The position numbers and the translations under genes were made by a program. Below are positions 4,596-5,697 of a DNA stretch of 5,697 nt, piece by piece (within the stretch, counting starts at the first letter, position 1; each line of letters opens with the position of its first letter). The notes under the pieces were generated by a model. That model saw only the letters and a program-made list of their open reading frames with translations. It searched no databases and was not told where the DNA came from. This DNA is from Candidatus Sediminicultor tertius. GTDB lineage: Bacteria; Atribacterota; Phoenicimicrobiia; Phoenicimicrobiales; Phoenicimicrobiaceae. The stretch covers positions 2,391 to 8,087 of the forward strand of contig DPXH01000131.1 of assembly GCA_003527405.1 (NCBI GenBank), given 5' to 3'.

Positions 4596-4628
4596 TAATA
4601 ATTATTAAACAAAACTCCTTAGCTAAAA

Positions 4629-4778
4629 TTATTTTATTTCCTTGTGCAAAGTATGAGTTTTGCAAAACTTACAATACTTTTTAAGTTCTATTCTTTCTGG
4701 AGTATTTTTCTTATTTTTATATTTATTATAATTTCTATTTTTACACTCACTACAAGCTAAAACTATTCTTTGTCCCAT
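4629..4778 (-). CDS. rpmG: 50S ribosomal protein L33, zinc-binding form
   Basis: L33 is a small protein of the large ribosomal subunit near the E site. I read 49 codons plus TAA; the product starts MGQRIVLACSECKNRNYN and ends KTHTLHKEIK, the expected length (about 49-55). Two CxxC pairs (C9/C12 and C36/C39) are the zinc ligands, so this is the zinc-dependent ('C+') form. The family stretch KNKKNTPERIELKKYC (21-36) is complete. The ATG at 4778 follows AGGAG (4788-4792) with 9-nt spacing. A nearer ATG (4783-4785) is out of frame. It is the first gene after the promoter at 4819-4847 and is followed by tRNA-Trp and secE with no terminator between. Confidence 0.96.
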   Translation of the reverse strand: MGQRIVLACSECKNRNYNKYKNKKNTPERIELKKYCKFCKTHTLHKEIK

Positions 4779-4818
4779 TAAACATTTCTCCTAAAAAATA
4801 AAAAATTTCACAAGCCTA

Positions 4819-4847
4819 AATCTACCATACTTTATGCTTGGTGTCAA
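4819..4847 (-). promoter_or_regulatory. promoter for rpmG-tRNA-Trp-secE-nusG
   Basis: On the minus strand, TTGACA (4842-4847, perfect -35), a 17-nt spacer and TAGATT (4819-4824), with a TG one base before it (an extended -10), form a strong sigma70-type promoter. Transcription should start near 4812, about 35 nt before the rpmG start. The -35 box overlaps the last unit of the heptad array at 4843-4898. This promoter separates the translocon/NusG unit from tuf. Confidence 0.85.
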
Positions 4848-4898
4848 GAGTTTTCGTATTGAGTATCGCGTATTGCGTATCACGTAAAACTCAAAACT
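4843..4898 (-). repeat. 8-unit heptad array ending in the rpmG promoter
   Basis: On the minus strand the sequence reads in sevens from 4898. It opens with AGTTTTG and AGTTTTA, then has units such as CGCAATA, CGCGATA and CTCAATA, then CGAAAAC and TCTTGAC. The final unit supplies five of the six bases of the promoter -35 box. The 13-nt opening AGTTTTGAGTTTT is identical to 590-602 on the plus strand. Confidence 0.75.
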
Positions 4899-4927
4899 AT
4901 TTCGGATAATGTAATATTTTTTATACG

Positions 4928-4948
4928 GGGGCGTATGTAATACGCCCC
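4928..4948. repeat. GC-rich hairpin repeat, copy 2
   Basis: Perfect 8-bp inverted repeat GGGGCGTA (4928-4935), loop TGTAA, TACGCCCC (4941-4948), followed by TA. It has the same layout as 475-495 (8-bp stem, 5-nt loop, run of G at the edge) but a different inner stem. It lies 56 nt past the tuf stop and could stabilise or end the tuf transcript, but no T-run follows on the minus strand. I see no other terminator for tuf. Confidence 0.75.
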
Positions 4949-4973
4949 TACTCCTTACTTATCAATATTCATT

Positions 4974-5001
4974 CGTATTTTGTATCTTGTAACGCAATAC
5001 G
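4974..5001 (-). repeat. short heptad block directly after tuf
   Basis: On the minus strand four units, CGTATTG, CGTTACA, AGATACA and AAATACG, run from 5001 to 4974, starting three nucleotides after the tuf stop codon (5005-5007). They belong to the ATACG family found in the other long spacers of this window. Confidence 0.65.
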
Positions 5002-5004
5002 ATT

Positions 5005-5697
5005 TTATTCAACTATCTCACTTACCACTCCGGCACTGATAGTACGCCCTCCTTCTCGGATAGCAAAGCGGAGCTGTTTTTCCATGGCGATAGGAGTGAT
5101 CAGCTCACCGGTAATAGTTACTCTGTCTCCGGGCATAACCATCTCTACTCCTTCGGGGAGAGTGACGGTACCGGTTACGTCAGTAGTCCTGAAGTAGAAC
5201 TGGGGACGATAACCGCTGAAGATAGGAGTATGTCTGCCCCCTTCTTCTTTGGTTAAGACATAGATCTCACCCTTAAACTTGGTATGAGGGGTGATACTGC
5301 CTGGGACCGCTATTACCTGGCCTCTTTTTACAGCATCTTTATCTATCCCTCGTAAGAGGAGACCGATATTGTCTCCGGCTTCGGCCTGATCCATGGTCTT
5401 ACGGAACATCTCTACTCCGGTGATTACAGTCTTATGCACCTTGGGGGCAAGTCCTACTATCTCAGCCGGATCTCCTACCTTGACCAACCCTCTTTCTAAT
5501 CTACCGGTAGCCACAGTCCCTCTGCCGGTGATAGTAAAGACGTCTTCCACCGATAAGAGGAAGGGTTTATCGATATCCCGCTTAGGAGTGGGGATATAAT
5601 TATCTATAGCATCTAATAATTCGCCAATGGCCTGATAGGCAGGATCACTAACATCGGTAGCCTGCATGGCCTTTAAAGCCGAGCCCTTGATTACCGG
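5005..5697 (-). CDS. tuf: elongation factor Tu, C-terminal part (cut by window edge)
   Basis: EF-Tu is the GTPase that carries aminoacyl-tRNA to the ribosome. 230 codons plus TAA are visible; the family is about 395-400 residues, so roughly the first 165-170 (with the GTP-binding P-loop) lie outside the window. The fragment opens with PVIKGSALKA, the end of the G domain. Domain II follows (about 44-135: KPFLLSVEDVFTITGRGTV, GVEMFRK, GLLLRG), then domain III (about 138-230: HTKFKGEIYVLTKEEGGRHT, GYRPQFYFRTTDVTGT, LRFAIREGGRTISAGVV). All three tRNA/EF-Ts-facing signatures look intact. The gene is visibly richer in G+C than its neighbours: 29 of 60 in 5401-5460, against 18 of 60 in nusG 4021-4080, with Lys AAG frequent. 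This suggests strong codon selection or gene conversion. Confidence 0.98.
   Translation of the reverse strand, partial: PVIKGSALKAMQATDVSDPAYQAIGELLDAIDNYIPTPKRDIDKPFLLSVEDVFTITGRGTVATGRLERGLVKVGDPAEIVGLAPKVHKTVITGVEMFRKTMDQAEAGDNIGLLLRGIDKDAVKRGQVIAVPGSITPHTKFKGEIYVLTKEEGGRHTPIFSGYRPQFYFRTTDVTGTVTLPEGVEMVMPGDRVTITGELITPIAMEKQLRFAIREGGRTISAGVVSEIVE

Noticed and set aside
4928..4948. Intrinsic terminator of tuf
   Set aside because: The stem is strong, but no T-run follows on the minus strand, so it is kept as a repeat hairpin only.

Overview
The window is a bacterial ribosomal-protein, translation and transcription gene cluster, and every gene lies on the minus strand. Read in the direction of transcription (right to left) the order is tuf (3' part), rpmG, tRNA-Trp(CCA), secE, nusG, rplK, rplA, rplJ, rplL, rpoB (5' part). 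This is the classic conserved bacterial gene order, with rpmG and tRNA-Trp between tuf and secE. The chromosome is AT-rich, apart from tuf. It uses the standard code (TGA ends nusG; tRNA-Trp has anticodon CCA), strong AGGAGG ribosome binding sites, and GTG or TTG as well as ATG starts. The proteins are clearly bacterial. Two features (a long Lys/Glu-rich start on L7/L12 and spacers full of short oligomer repeats) fit an uncultivated low-GC bacterium, but the phylum cannot be named from this sequence alone.

Layout. 5005-5697 is the 3' part of tuf. 4796-5004 is a spacer with two 7-bp-periodic repeat arrays, one GC-rich hairpin and a good sigma70-type promoter (TTGACA / 17 nt / TAGATT) that should drive rpmG, tRNA-Trp, secE and nusG. 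4629-4778 is rpmG, 4520-4595 tRNA-Trp, 4274-4474 secE and 3685-4218 nusG. 3430-3684 is a spacer made almost wholly of short-period repeats. 2998-3429 is rplK and 2225-2944 rplA. 2013-2186 holds a second promoter (TTGATA / 17 nt / TATACT), an L10 leader and an intrinsic terminator, which together control rplJ-rplL. 1434-1970 is rplJ, and 847-1320 is rplL after a 113-nt gap that carries another repeat block. 420-846 is a 427-nt gene-free spacer with a 17-bp palindrome, a 16-unit heptad array, a REP-like hairpin and a GC hairpin. 1-419 is the start of rpoB.

How the parts work together. EF-Tu, L11, L1, L10, L7/L12 and L33 serve translation: the L11/L10/L12 stalk recruits EF-Tu and other GTPases. 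NusG and RpoB are transcription components, SecE is part of the Sec translocon, and tRNA-Trp is co-transcribed. L10-L12 supply appears to be set by its own promoter plus leader attenuation.

Hunt result. The genes are ordinary, and I see no new defence, mobile or biosynthetic system. The signal worth following is in the spacers. Every gap longer than about 100 nt, except the one holding the L10 leader, is filled with degenerate arrays of 7-bp units (ATACG type, T3-5CGC type, TGTNNNA type) or 8-bp units (GTTANYTR type). Several different unit types run on in one unbroken 7-bp phase. The arrays stop within 1-3 nt of stop codons and touch a promoter -35 box.
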